Below, piece after piece: positions 8,958 through 19,155 of a stretch of 64,000 nucleotides of DNA. Within the stretch, counting starts at the first letter, position 1. Each line of letters starts with the position of its first letter. The stretch is taken from positions 1 through 64,000 of the forward strand of contig JBAXXL010000009.1 of NCBI GenBank assembly GCA_037127915.1, written 5' to 3'. This DNA is from JBAXXL01 sp037127915. GTDB lineage: Bacteria; Bacteroidota; Ignavibacteria; Kapaibacteriales; UBA2268. The notes under the pieces were generated by a model, which worked only from the letters and a program-made list of their open reading frames with translations, was not told the origin of the DNA and made no database searches. Both the position numbers and the translations under genes were made by a program.

Positions 8958-9746
8958 TTATTTACCTGCTGGTACAGCGGCGGCATCAGCGGCGGCTTGT
9001 TTTTTCATACGCCAGTATTTGCGCTCAGCTTTAATTTCATCGGTAGTTTTATCTGCTTTTTCAGGCAATAACAAAACTTGACCAGGGAAAATAACATCAG
9101 GATTTTTTACAAGATTTTTGTTATTTTGCCAAATTTTTGGCCATAACATAGGATCATTATAAATTTCTGTTTTACTTGCTATATTCCACAAGCAGTCGCG
9201 GTTCTCGGCCCAAGTGCCAACTGTATAGGATTTGATTTTCTTCTCGCGGTATAAACCGCGAATATCTCTTGCCATTACAATCACTTTGTCATAGAATTCT
9301 TGAATACAAGCAATTTTTGACAATCTTAATACATTTAATTCAGCTTCGAGAGCTTTCACTTGATCTTGGCTATCAGCCAATTGGTCATTGTTTAAACGTT
9401 GTAGTTGACGAATTTTACCATCAATTACGCCAAGGCTTTGGCGATATGCTTCGATATCTTCGTTAGTAGCACCGATTAATGCTAAAATTTTCGCATCGCA
9501 ATCTTTTAAATCAATATTAGCCTTTTTTAAATCTTCTTGGGCTTTTTTGATTTTTGCATCAAGAACACGCGCTTGATCTTCTTTTGATTGAATATTTGTT
9601 TGGAAATCTTGAATTCTTAAGACAGCTTCGTCTTTATTGATTTCTAAATCCGGAGTAGTTGCCGGTGGTAGAATTACTGGTTTTTTCGCTGAAACAGAAA
9701 CACCTGTTATAACCAGTAACATCAAAATCATATAATATCTTTTCAT
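8958..9746 (-). CDS. Exported coiled-coil protein with C-terminal LysM domain
   Basis: The 262-residue protein has a signal peptide (MKRYYMILMLLVITGVSVSA). A long heptad-rich coiled coil spans ~40-165 (QSKEDQARVLDAKIKKAQED and onward). A LysM-type module spans ~185-235: SYTVGTWAENRDCLWNIA ... YNDPMLWPKIWQNN ... NPDVIFPGQVLLLP. The tail is Lys/Ala rich. LysM modules bind peptidoglycan or other GlcNAc polymers, so a periplasmic, wall-associated structural role is likely. The neighbour upstream (9791-10132) is also a coiled-coil envelope protein, and the pair are only 44 bp apart, suggesting one operon closed by the terminator at 8884. The precise function is unknown. Confidence 0.8.
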   Translation of the reverse strand: MKRYYMILMLLVITGVSVSAKKPVILPPATTPDLEINKDEAVLRIQDFQTNIQSKEDQARVLDAKIKKAQEDLKKANIDLKDCDAKILALIGATNEDIEAYRQSLGVIDGKIRQLQRLNNDQLADSQDQVKALEAELNVLRLSKIACIQEFYDKVIVMARDIRGLYREKKIKSYTVGTWAENRDCLWNIASKTEIYNDPMLWPKIWQNNKNLVKNPDVIFPGQVLLLPEKADKTTDEIKAERKYWRMKKQAAADAAAVPAGK

Positions 9747-9790
9747 TTTTTACCTTTATTTAAAGATTAAACATAATTAGAATGAACAAA

Positions 9791-10132
9791 TTATTTTTTT
9801 TGCTCCGTTCCGGTTACAGGAGGTGCCGGTGGTTCCGGGCTCCAATCAGGCCAAATGTTAGGCCAAGAATTTAGCTTGTTTTTTACATAATCTTGGCGTT
9901 TGTTACAGTCATCCAATACAGATTTGCGAGCGGCTAACTCTTTTTCGATTTCAGAAAGCTCTGCTTTTTGGGTTATTATCTTATCATCCAAAGCACGTTC
10001 TGCCTTTCTCAATTCTTTAATCTGTAATAGCTGTTCTTCTGTAATCTTATTAGAGCATGAACTAATTGCAAGTCCGGCAATAACGAAAAGTACAAAAGCG
10101 GCTAATACAGAACTGAGTTTTTTAATTTTCAT
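9791..10132 (-). CDS. Small coiled-coil lipoprotein
   Basis: The 113-residue product from the ATG at 10132 has a lipoprotein signal sequence ending LAISSC, so Cys27 should be lipidated. A predicted coiled coil follows at ~35-85 (EEQLLQIKELRKAERALDDK, AELSEIEKELAARKSVLDD). The tail is Trp/Pro-rich (NSWPNIWPDWSPEPPAPP). The start is fixed by a strong GGAGG six bases upstream of 10132; the ORF extension to 10192 has no such site. It is probably cotranscribed with the LysM protein downstream. The architecture resembles Lpp-like spacers or envelope-tethering lipoproteins, but no homolog is recognised. Confidence 0.75.
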   Translation of the reverse strand: MKIKKLSSVLAAFVLFVIAGLAISSCSNKITEEQLLQIKELRKAERALDDKIITQKAELSEIEKELAARKSVLDDCNKRQDYVKNKLNSWPNIWPDWSPEPPAPPVTGTEQKK

Positions 10133-10284
10133 AAAAATCCTCCAACTATGTGTATTTAAAAAATTCGTTTCACTGTTAAATTTATTACACACTATTTGGT
10201 AATGTGTTAAAAAACAAATTTAACTTAAATTATTCAAATAAACAAAAAAAATCAAAAAAAAAGTAAAATAAATTAAAATAAATT

Positions 10285-10313
10285 AAAAAAAAGGCATCTT
10301 TTTAAGATGCCTT
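10285..10313 (-). terminator. Rho-independent terminator of the rpoBC operon
   Basis: A perfect 10-bp stem (AAGGCATCTT / AAGATGCCTT, 3-nt loop) starts 7 nt after the rpoC stop. On the minus strand it is followed by an eight-T run. Confidence 0.95.
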
Positions 10314-10319
10314 GATTAT

Positions 10320-13300
10320 TTATGATTCTTTAGTAGCCAATTCTTCTTCGACGAGAATTTCTCGTTCTCGTCCAAAAATGTCACCGACATCACTTACTAT
10401 ATTCATTTGTTGATAATGGCGTAAACCAGTACCAGCAGGAATCAATTGTCCAATAATAATGTTTTCTTTCAATCCGCGCAAAGTATCAACACGACCTGCT
10501 ACGGATGCTTCGGAAAGCACTCTTGTTGTTTCTTGGAAAGAAGCGGCAGATAACCAGCTTTCTGTATTCAAAGATGCTTGGGTTATACCGAGCAAAATTG
10601 GATCTGCGATAGCAGGTTGAGCCGAACGGAAAGAAGCGATAACCTTATCTTTTTTCTGAAGTTCTTTATTCGCATCACGAACTTTCTTCTTCGTGTAAAG
10701 TTGACCTTCGTTAAATCTGGAATCACCTTTTTCAGAAACAACAACCATATTCTTTAAATTATTATTTTCATCAGTAAATCTTAATTTATCTACAGCATCG
10801 TTTTCAATAAAATCGCTATCGCCTGAGTCGGAGATTTTAACTTTTTGAAGCATTTGACGCGCGATAATTTCGATATGTTTGTCATTGATTTTTACACCTT
10901 GCATACGGTAAACTTCTTGAATCTCATTTACTAAATACTCTTGAACCGCATTAGCACCTGAAATACGCAAGATATCGTGAGGGTCAACAGAACCTTCGGT
11001 TAATCTATCACCCGAACGAATAAAGTCACCTTCTTGAACGAGGATATATTTACCCATAGGGATAGGATAATCAACAGTAGTTTTATCGTCATGTGATTTG
11101 ACGGTGATAACCTTTAATCCGCGTTTCATTGCGGTAAATGTTACTATACCATCAATTTCAGATACAACAGCAGGATTTTGTGGAGACCTAGCTTCGAAAA
11201 GCTCTGTAACTCTAGGCAAACCGCCCGTAATATCACGTGTACGACCCATATCGCGAGGGATTTTTACCAATGAAGCACCAACACCAACCCATTCGTTATT
11301 ATCTGCTCTTAATTGAGAACGAGAAGGAATAGTGTAAGTTTTCAAAACTTCACCTGCATCGTTTATGATTTCAATAGCAGGAGATTTAGTTCTATCTCTT
11401 GAATCAATTACAATTTTAGTTATATGACCTGTTTGTTCATCGTTTTCTTCGCGGTATGTGATATTTTGAATCAAGTCCTTGTATCTTACTTTACCACTAT
11501 GCTCGTTGATAATTGTTGAGTTATAAGGATCCCATTCATATATCATGTCTCCTTTAGTAACTTTTTCGCCATCTTGAACTTTTAATGCGGCACCGTAAGT
11601 AACATCAAATTTTGTTAGTTGTCTATTTGAATTAGGGTCTAATACATAGATTACACCACTACGGCTTACTGCAACATTAATTTGCTCATCTTCAATTTCG
11701 TAATTTATTTGTCTAACACTTTCAAATTTCACAATACCATCGAACTTAGTGTGAACGGCTGATTGTGAAGCTATCATAGCGGCTGTACCACCAGTATGGA
11801 ATGTACGCAATGTCAACTGTGTACCAGGTTCACCGATTGATTGAGAAGCAATAGTACCAACAGCTTCGCCGACATCTACCAATGCTCCGGTAGATAAGTT
11901 TCTTCCATAGCATTTAGCGCATACGCCGAAACGTGATTCGCAGGTCAATACTGAACGTATTAATACAGTTTCAATTGATGTATTTTCAATTTTCTGGGCT
12001 AATGTTTCGGTTATTGTTTGTCCTGCTTTTACAATTACTTCGTCTGTTAGTGGGTCAATTACATCGGTTAAAGTTGTACGACCGATAATTCTTTCACCTA
12101 ATGGCTCTTTAACATCTTCGCCGTCTTTCAAGGCACTCATTCTGACACCACGGATAGTTCCGCAGTCATCTTTAGTGATAATCATATCTTGAGCAACGTC
12201 ATGGAGACGTCTTGTTAAATAACCGGCATCAGCTGTTTTCAAAGCTGTATCGGCAAGACCTTTACGAGCACCATGGGTAGAAATAAAGTATTCCAAAATT
12301 GATAAACCTTCTTTAAAGTTTGCCAAAATTGGGTTTTCAATTAACTCACCGGTTGAACCGGATAAAGATTTCTTAGGTTTAGCCATCAAACCGCGCATAC
12401 CTGCAAGCTGACGAATCTGCTCTTTAGAACCACGGGCTTGAGAGTCCAACATCATCCAAAATGTGTTGAATCCATTTTTATCTTTCTGCATTACTTGATA
12501 TAATTGGTCTGCAACACGGTTGGTTGCAGTTGTCCAAACGTCGATGATTTTGTTATAACGTTCACCACCGGAAATTACACCATTAATATATGCGGCTTCA
12601 ATAACATCAATTTTTTCTTGAGAGAAGTCAATTATAGCTTTCTTTTCTTCAGGAATCACAACGTCATTGATGGAAACAGATAGACCGCCTTTAGTAGCGT
12701 AAGAGAAACCAATTTCTTTCAAATCATCAAGGAAATCAACAGTTTTAGCTAATCCGGCGGCTCTAAAGCAATCACCGATAATTTGGCGTAAACGCTTTTT
12801 CGTTAATAATTCATTCAAGTAACCCATTTCTTCAGGTACAATTTTATTTAGGATAATTCTACCGGTTGTAGTTTGGATATAACCTTTATCTGTACGAACT
12901 TTAATCTTAGAGTGAAGGTCTAATTTACCGCTATTGTGAGCAATAATTACTTCTTCAATATTTGAATAAGATTTGTCTTCACCTTTTCCACCCGGTTTAA
13001 ACTTGGTTAAGTAATAAATACCGAGAACCATATCTTGTGAAGGCACAGCAATAGGATTACCATTTTGAGTGTGCATGATATTATGAGGAGCAAGCATAAG
13101 CAATAATGCTTCTAGTTGCGCTTCATAAGAAATAGGGAGATGGACAGCCATTTGGTCACCGTCAAAATCGGCGTTGAACGCAGTACATACCAATGGATGC
13201 AATTGAATTGCCTTACCTTCGATAAGTCTTGGTTGGAATGCCTGAATACCCAATCTATGCAACGTAGGAGCACGGTTGAGCATTACTGGATGTCCTTCGA

Positions 13301-14570
13301 TAACCTTTTCTAAAATATCGTATACTTCAGTGGTTTTTCTTTCAACCATTTTTTTAGCGCTTTTTACGGTTTTTACATAACCGCGTTCAATCAAGCGACG
13401 AATAATAAATGGTTTGAAAAGTTCTACAGCCATATCTTTCGGCATACCACATTCGTGCATTTTTAGCTCTGGACCTACAACGATTACTGAACGGCCTGAA
13501 TAATCAACACGTTTACCCAATAAGTTTTGGCGGAAACGGCCGGTTTTACCTTTTAAGGTATCGGCAAGTGATTTTAAAGCACGTTGAGTTTCGCTTTTTG
13601 CAGCACGGCGGCTATTATCAAATAAAGCATCAACAGCTTCTTGAAGCATACGTTTTTCATTACGTAAAATTACTTCAGGTGCTTTTATATCTATTAATCG
13701 TTTTAAACGGTTATTTCTAATAATAACTCTACGGTATAAGTCATTTAAATCGCTGGTTGCGAAACGACCACCTTCGAGTGGAACTAATGGGCGTAGATCC
13801 GGTGGAATTACCGGTATAACATCTAATACCATCCAGTTCGGTTCATTAGGGAATTCACTTTTTTGCGAATTTCTGAATGCGTCTAATATTCTTAAACGTT
13901 TTAGGAAATCTGCTTTCTTTTGTTGAGAAGTTTCATCCTTCAATTTAGCTTTAAGTTCTTTATATTCTTTTTCAGGATTAACTCTTTTGAGTAATTCTTT
14001 AACGGCTTCACCACCAATAAGAGCGATGAACTTGTCGGCATCTTCATCATCCATATCGAAATGTTCCGATGGAAGACTAGCTAAAACTTCAAGATATTGT
14101 TCTTCTGTCAACAAATCTTTTGATTGCAAACCTGTTTTACCTGGTTGTACAACTATATAGGATTCATAATAAACAACACGTTCAATATCTTTAGTAGGCA
14201 TACCGAGTATAGCACTTATTTTGCTTGGTAGAGTTCTAAAGAACCAAATATGTACCACAGGTACAGACAGCAAAATATGTCCCATTCTTTCGCGGCGAAC
14301 GGATTTTTGAGTAACTTCCACACCGCAACGGTCACATACAATACCTTTGTATCTAATTCTTTTATATTTACCGCACGCACATTCCCAATCGCGTATCGGA
14401 CCGAAAATTTTCTCGCAAAACAACCCGTCTTTTTCAGGACGGAACGAGCGATAGTTTATAGTTTCAGGTTTCGTAACTTCACCATGTGAACGATTTAATA
14501 TATCGTCCGGTGATGCTATTTTTAGCATTATTTGTTTGAAACCGTCTCTAGGTATTGACTTTGAATGCAT
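10320..14570 (-). CDS. rpoC: DNA-directed RNA polymerase subunit beta'
   Basis: This is the 1416-residue beta' subunit of RNA polymerase. The N-terminal zinc ribbon (CACGKYKRIRYKGIVCDRCG) and the absolutely conserved Mg-binding motif NADFDGDQMAVH are intact. The second zinc site (CESRFGVCAKCYG), the bridge-helix/trigger-loop region (EPGTQLTLRTFHTGG) and the C-terminal omega-contact segment (AGTGLRHYQQM) also match. Length is normal for Bacteroidota. It lies 38 bp downstream of rpoB in the same operon and is followed at once by a strong terminator. The start at 14570 gives the expected N-terminus; no alternative is needed. Confidence 0.98.
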   Translation of the reverse strand: MHSKSIPRDGFKQIMLKIASPDDILNRSHGEVTKPETINYRSFRPEKDGLFCEKIFGPIRDWECACGKYKRIRYKGIVCDRCGVEVTQKSVRRERMGHILLSVPVVHIWFFRTLPSKISAILGMPTKDIERVVYYESYIVVQPGKTGLQSKDLLTEEQYLEVLASLPSEHFDMDDEDADKFIALIGGEAVKELLKRVNPEKEYKELKAKLKDETSQQKKADFLKRLRILDAFRNSQKSEFPNEPNWMVLDVIPVIPPDLRPLVPLEGGRFATSDLNDLYRRVIIRNNRLKRLIDIKAPEVILRNEKRMLQEAVDALFDNSRRAAKSETQRALKSLADTLKGKTGRFRQNLLGKRVDYSGRSVIVVGPELKMHECGMPKDMAVELFKPFIIRRLIERGYVKTVKSAKKMVERKTTEVYDILEKVIEGHPVMLNRAPTLHRLGIQAFQPRLIEGKAIQLHPLVCTAFNADFDGDQMAVHLPISYEAQLEALLLMLAPHNIMHTQNGNPIAVPSQDMVLGIYYLTKFKPGGKGEDKSYSNIEEVIIAHNSGKLDLHSKIKVRTDKGYIQTTTGRIILNKIVPEEMGYLNELLTKKRLRQIIGDCFRAAGLAKTVDFLDDLKEIGFSYATKGGLSVSINDVVIPEEKKAIIDFSQEKIDVIEAAYINGVISGGERYNKIIDVWTTATNRVADQLYQVMQKDKNGFNTFWMMLDSQARGSKEQIRQLAGMRGLMAKPKKSLSGSTGELIENPILANFKEGLSILEYFISTHGARKGLADTALKTADAGYLTRRLHDVAQDMIITKDDCGTIRGVRMSALKDGEDVKEPLGERIIGRTTLTDVIDPLTDEVIVKAGQTITETLAQKIENTSIETVLIRSVLTCESRFGVCAKCYGRNLSTGALVDVGEAVGTIASQSIGEPGTQLTLRTFHTGGTAAMIASQSAVHTKFDGIVKFESVRQINYEIEDEQINVAVSRSGVIYVLDPNSNRQLTKFDVTYGAALKVQDGEKVTKGDMIYEWDPYNSTIINEHSGKVRYKDLIQNITYREENDEQTGHITKIVIDSRDRTKSPAIEIINDAGEVLKTYTIPSRSQLRADNNEWVGVGASLVKIPRDMGRTRDITGGLPRVTELFEARSPQNPAVVSEIDGIVTFTAMKRGLKVITVKSHDDKTTVDYPIPMGKYILVQEGDFIRSGDRLTEGSVDPHDILRISGANAVQEYLVNEIQEVYRMQGVKINDKHIEIIARQMLQKVKISDSGDSDFIENDAVDKLRFTDENNNLKNMVVVSEKGDSRFNEGQLYTKKKVRDANKELQKKDKVIASFRSAQPAIADPILLGITQASLNTESWLSAASFQETTRVLSEASVAGRVDTLRGLKENIIIGQLIPAGTGLRHYQQMNIVSDVGDIFGREREILVEEELATKES

Positions 14571-14608
14571 AAAACACTCCGATTTATATCAATTTATTTT
14601 TTCAAAAA

Positions 14609-17600
14609 TTAGTCAATTAAAATATCAAGACATAAGCCTTGCAATTCACGGACCAACACGTTAAATGATTCAGGTATATTAGGGTTAGGCATATTATCAC
14701 CTTTTACTATTGCTTCGTACATCTTAGCTCTACCTTGCACATCGTCGGATTTCATAGTAATCATTTCTTGTAATGTATGTGAAGCACCATAAGCTTCCAA
14801 AGCCCATACTTCCATCTCGCCGAGTCTTTGACCGCCGAATTGAGCTTTACCACCTAAAGGCTGTTGTGTAATCAATGAATAAGGTCCAATAGAGCGTGCA
14901 TGTAACTTATCGGCAACTAAATGGGATAGTTTAAGCATATAGATTATGCCTACTGTTACCATTTCGTCGAATTTGTCGCCGGTACGGCCGTTATATAAGA
15001 ATGTCTTTCCAGAACGAGGTAAATCTGATTTCTCTAAGAAGTCACCAACTTGTTCCCAAGTAGCACCGTCAAAGATAGGAGTGGCAAAATGAACCCCAAG
15101 TTTTTTACCAGCCCAACCAAGAGCAGTTTCATATAGCTGACCAAGGTTCATACGCGAAGGTACGCCCAATGGATTCAATATAATTTCAATAGGTGTACCG
15201 TCAGGCAAGAACGGCATATCTTCCACAGCAACGATATTAGAAACAATACCTTTGTTACCATGGCGACCGGCCATTTTATCACCAACTTGTAATTTACGTT
15301 TTTTAGCAATATATACTTTTGCCATTTGTAAAATACCAGGTTGTAATTCATCGCCTGAGGCTAATTTATTTTTATCCGCTTTGAATGAAGATTTTTTGTC
15401 GTTTTTAACAACCAGATAATTATTGAAAGTAGTTTCAAATGTATCTTGTTTTGTTTCATCGGCAAAAATTGGTTCACTTATATCGATTAACTCAGGAACA
15501 AATACATCTTCGTTGAATTGTTCAAGAATTTTGTCATAAGATAATTTAGAACCACTTCTGAAAATAGATAAACCATTAGTCAATTTCAAACCTAAGATTT
15601 TTGTATCTTCACAAAGCATAGCTAAACGTTTCAAGAATGCAATATCTATGTCGCGTAATGTGTCAACTTCGATTCTTTGAAGTTGTTCATGACGTTTCTT
15701 TTCAACATTGCGAGTATCTTTATCCATTGTTAATAAACGGCGTGTAAAGAGTTTTGTATTTATTACAGTACCTTTTAAACCAGGTGTTGCTTTCAAAGAC
15801 ACGTCTTTTACATCACCGGCTTTATCGCCGAATATAGCTCTTAATAATTTTTCTTCAGGAGTAGGGTCGGTTTCACCTTTAGGTGTTACTTTACCAATTA
15901 ATATATCACCTTCGATAACTTTAGCACCGACTCTGATAATACCATTTTCGTCAAGATCTTTAGTTGCTTCTTCGCTCACGTTTGGAATTTCACGGGTAAA
16001 TTCTTCTTCGCCGCGTTTAGTATCGCGAACCTGCAATGATAGCTCTTCAACGTGAATAGAAGTAAATACATCGGTAGCAACCAAATTTTGAGAAATAATA
16101 ATAGCATCCTCAAAGTTATAACCGCGCCATGGCATAAAAGCTACCAAAACGTTTTGACCTAAAGCCAATTCACCCATTTCTGTTGAGGAACTGTCAACCA
16201 AAGGTTGACCTTTTACAACAACTTGTCCGGTATGGACAATAGGGCGTTGGTTAATACATGTATCTTGGTTAGTTCTAAAGAATTTTGTCAAATTATAAGT
16301 TACCAATTCACTGAAGTTAAAATCAGATATTCTTTCTAATTCACTTCTTTCATCTTCATAACGAACGATAATTTTATCGGCAGAAACATATTCCACAACA
16401 CCATCGGCTTTTGTTGTTAACAAAGCTCTTGAATCGATTGCGGCACGTGCTTCCATGCCCGTACCAACTATTGGTGAGTGAGGTTTTACTAATGGAACGG
16501 CTTGACGTTGCATATTGGAGCCCATCAAAGCACGGTTGGCATCATCATGTTCCAAAAATGGAATTAGTGAAGAAGCCACACTAGTTATCTGGTCAGTCGA
16601 AATATCCATGTAATCAACTTCCTCACGGTCGCAGATTACATAATCGCCGCTACGGCGAGCTTTAAATTTATCGCCTTCCAAATATCCGTCCGCTCCGACA
16701 GGTGTAGAAGCAGGCACAATAATTTTGTTGTCTTCAATTTCAGCAGACAAATATTTATTTTCTTCAGTTACTTGACCGTTTTTAACAACACGGTAAGGTG
16801 TTTCAATAAAACCTAATTCGTTTATTCTAGCATGAATAGCAAGTGAAGAAATCAAACCGATGTTTGGACCTTCGGGAGTTTCAATAGGGCAGAGGCGGCC
16901 ATAATGTGTATAATGGACGTCACGTACTTCGAAACCCGCTCTTTCACGTGTCAAACCACCGGGTCCTAAAGCGGATGTACGGCGTTTGTGAGTTAATTCT
17001 GCTAAAGGATTGGTTTGATCCATAAACTGTGACAGCTGGTTAGTACCAAAGAATTGGTTAACAACTGAACTTATCGTTCTAGCATTAACTAATTCGGAAG
17101 GAGTCAGATTTTCACCATCGTGGATACTCAAGCGTTCGCGGATAGTACGAGCCATACGCGATAAGCCAATATTGAATTGCTGAGTGAGTTGTTCACCTAC
17201 AGAACGAACGCGGCGGTTGCCCAAATGGTCAATGTCATCGCCTGTTAGTAAGTTTTTATGTAACTCAAGTAATCTTTTTATAATAGCAACAACATCCTGT
17301 GTTGTTAGCGTAGTTTCATCATCAGGAATGTCTAATTTGAGCTTATCATTTATTCTTGAACGTCCAACATTTCCTAAATCATATCTTTTAGGATTGAAGA
17401 ACAATTTGTCCAATAATGCTTCAGCTGTTTCCAAATCAGGCGGGTCGGAAGAGCGCAATTGGCGATAGATTATTTCCAAAGCTTCTTCGCGGGTACGTGA
17501 TGTATCCTTTGCCAAAGTTTTAGCAATAATTGGTTCGTTGTTAGGATCGAAATACTTATACAATTTGATAGGTAATAAATCCATAGCTTGGAACTTAACT

Positions 17601-18511
17601 AATATATTCTCGTCTAAGAGCATATCGCGAGTAGCAATAATTTCACCTGTTGCCAAATCAATTACATCGGATGCAATTTTGCGTCCGATCAACTCTTCTT
17701 GTAATTCACTTACTGAATATGTATCATAAAGTTCGAATAACTCTAAAATATCCTCATCGGAAGAGAAACCCAAAGCTCTTAATAGCGCTGTTACAGGGAA
17801 TTTTTTCTTTCTGTCGATATAAGCATACATAATGTCATGAATATCAGTAGTAAACTCCATCCAGCTTCCGCGGAAAGGAATAATACGTGCTGTATAGATA
17901 CGTGTGCCATTCGGATGGACAGCATCATCGAAAAACACACCTGGAGAGCGGTGAATTTGGCTAACGATAACGCGTTCGGCACCATTGATTATAAAAGTTC
18001 CTCTATCGGTCATCGCTGGTATATTACCCAAATATACTTCTTGTTCGACAGAGTCAATATAATCTTCAGTATCTTTTTCAGCTTTACTTGATAATCTTAA
18101 TTTAGCTTTAAGAGGTTTAGCGAAAGTCAATTCTCGTTCGCGGCATTCCTCTTCAGAATATTTTGGTTTTTCAATAGAATAGTCAACAAATTCCAATTGG
18201 AAGATACTTGAAGCATCTTCTATAGGGAAGTTGTTTTTGAATGATGCCTGCAAACCAGTCATTTTACGCTTATTTGGCGGCGTAAATTCCTGCAGGAAAT
18301 CATCGAACGAAGTTAATTGAACATGTAGTAAATCAGGATAATCAGTGTATTTTCTATGTTGTGCGAAAGTTATACGCCTACGGAGACGCTCAACGCCTGA
18401 CTCTTTTATAAGCCAGTTCGTTCCGTCTATAAGCATGTCTTCATCACTCAATAGTTTATAACTATGATCCTGCATACTAACTGTTTCTTCTTTTATTTTT
18501 TGGGTATCCAT
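14609..18511 (-). CDS. rpoB: DNA-directed RNA polymerase subunit beta
   Basis: The catalytic beta subunit is 1300 residues from the ATG at 18511. That start is chosen over 18541 because an AGGAGGT ribosome-binding site sits just upstream of it. Visible signatures include the lobe region (VISQIHRSPGVFF), the rifampicin pocket (FFGTNQLSQFMDQTNPLAEL, HKRRTSALGPGG), MPWRGYNFEDAI, KMAGRHGNKGIVS and the C-terminal clamp-anchoring segment (QPLGGKAQFGGQRLGEMEV). The rifampicin-pocket residues look wild type (SQFMDQ, HKRR). It is preceded by a 217-bp gap from rplL holding two hairpins, and followed by rpoC. Confidence 0.98.
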   Translation of the reverse strand: MDTQKIKEETVSMQDHSYKLLSDEDMLIDGTNWLIKESGVERLRRRITFAQHRKYTDYPDLLHVQLTSFDDFLQEFTPPNKRKMTGLQASFKNNFPIEDASSIFQLEFVDYSIEKPKYSEEECRERELTFAKPLKAKLRLSSKAEKDTEDYIDSVEQEVYLGNIPAMTDRGTFIINGAERVIVSQIHRSPGVFFDDAVHPNGTRIYTARIIPFRGSWMEFTTDIHDIMYAYIDRKKKFPVTALLRALGFSSDEDILELFELYDTYSVSELQEELIGRKIASDVIDLATGEIIATRDMLLDENILVKFQAMDLLPIKLYKYFDPNNEPIIAKTLAKDTSRTREEALEIIYRQLRSSDPPDLETAEALLDKLFFNPKRYDLGNVGRSRINDKLKLDIPDDETTLTTQDVVAIIKRLLELHKNLLTGDDIDHLGNRRVRSVGEQLTQQFNIGLSRMARTIRERLSIHDGENLTPSELVNARTISSVVNQFFGTNQLSQFMDQTNPLAELTHKRRTSALGPGGLTRERAGFEVRDVHYTHYGRLCPIETPEGPNIGLISSLAIHARINELGFIETPYRVVKNGQVTEENKYLSAEIEDNKIIVPASTPVGADGYLEGDKFKARRSGDYVICDREEVDYMDISTDQITSVASSLIPFLEHDDANRALMGSNMQRQAVPLVKPHSPIVGTGMEARAAIDSRALLTTKADGVVEYVSADKIIVRYEDERSELERISDFNFSELVTYNLTKFFRTNQDTCINQRPIVHTGQVVVKGQPLVDSSSTEMGELALGQNVLVAFMPWRGYNFEDAIIISQNLVATDVFTSIHVEELSLQVRDTKRGEEEFTREIPNVSEEATKDLDENGIIRVGAKVIEGDILIGKVTPKGETDPTPEEKLLRAIFGDKAGDVKDVSLKATPGLKGTVINTKLFTRRLLTMDKDTRNVEKKRHEQLQRIEVDTLRDIDIAFLKRLAMLCEDTKILGLKLTNGLSIFRSGSKLSYDKILEQFNEDVFVPELIDISEPIFADETKQDTFETTFNNYLVVKNDKKSSFKADKNKLASGDELQPGILQMAKVYIAKKRKLQVGDKMAGRHGNKGIVSNIVAVEDMPFLPDGTPIEIILNPLGVPSRMNLGQLYETALGWAGKKLGVHFATPIFDGATWEQVGDFLEKSDLPRSGKTFLYNGRTGDKFDEMVTVGIIYMLKLSHLVADKLHARSIGPYSLITQQPLGGKAQFGGQRLGEMEVWALEAYGASHTLQEMITMKSDDVQGRAKMYEAIVKGDNMPNPNIPESFNVLVRELQGLCLDILID

Positions 18512-18567
18512 TCGGACCTCCTCGAGCTTCAATAATAGCATAAATAAAAAATAGGACTTTTTAACAT

Positions 18568-18706
18568 CACTCTAAATAAGAGTGGCGTAAAAAAACCCTA
18601 ACGTTTAATATATATAGACTTCATTAAGTTATTTTTCAAATTATTATGTGTTTTATATTAGGTTGAATAAATACGAAAATCGGGGAAAGCGACAAATCGC
18701 TTTCCC
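18568..18706 (-). promoter_or_regulatory. rplL-rpoB intergenic attenuator or processing hairpins
   Basis: On the minus strand, just after rplL, a perfect 10-bp stem (GGGAAAGCGA / TCGCTTTCCC, 18683-18692 with 18697-18706, 4-nt loop) is followed by a T-rich stretch. A second, weaker 6-bp hairpin (CACTCT / AGAGTG, 18568-18584) lies nearer rpoB. In many bacteria the rplL-rpoB gap carries a partial terminator or RNase processing site that lowers rpoBC relative to ribosomal protein expression. The position and structure fit that role; the mechanism here is inferred. Confidence 0.65.
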
Positions 18707-18728
18707 GGATTTAATTATTGAGTTAAAA

Positions 18729-19103
18729 TTACTTAAGAGTAATTTTTGCTCCAGCTTCTTCAAGTTTCTTTTTGATATCTTGAGCTTCTTCTTTTGAAAC
18801 GCCTTCTTTAAGTACTTTAGGAGCGGCATCAACAACATCTTTAGCTTCTTTCAAGCCAAGACCAGTGATTTCACGAACGACTTTAATAACGTTCAATTTT
18901 TTGTCGCCAACTTCGGTAATTTCGACGTCAAATTCGGTTTGTTCTTCAACTTCAGCAACTACAGCAACTGCAGGGCCAGCCATCATTACAGGGGCGGCGG
19001 CTGAAACACCAAATTTTTCTTCCATAGCAGTTTTTAATTCTGCCGCTTCAACTAATGTTAAAGCACCAATTTGTTCTAATAATTTTTCAATTTTCTCAGA
19101 CAT
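18729..19103 (-). CDS. rplL: 50S ribosomal protein L7/L12
   Basis: This is the stalk protein of the large ribosomal subunit, 124 residues, acting as a multimer on L10 to recruit translational GTPases. It shows an N-terminal dimerisation helix (MSEKIEKLLEQIGALTLVEA), an Ala/Val/Gly-rich hinge (AAAPVMMAGPAVAVVAEVEE), and the conserved C-terminal domain (FDVEITEVGDKKLNVIKVVR ... GLGLKEAKDVVD ... AKITLK). It lies 52 bp downstream of rplJ, as expected for the L10-L12 operon. Confidence 0.98.
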   Translation of the reverse strand: MSEKIEKLLEQIGALTLVEAAELKTAMEEKFGVSAAAPVMMAGPAVAVVAEVEEQTEFDVEITEVGDKKLNVIKVVREITGLGLKEAKDVVDAAPKVLKEGVSKEEAQDIKKKLEEAGAKITLK

Positions 19104-19155
19104 TTTATTATCTCCAAATATAATTTTATTATTTTAATTCTTTGTTTATAAATAT

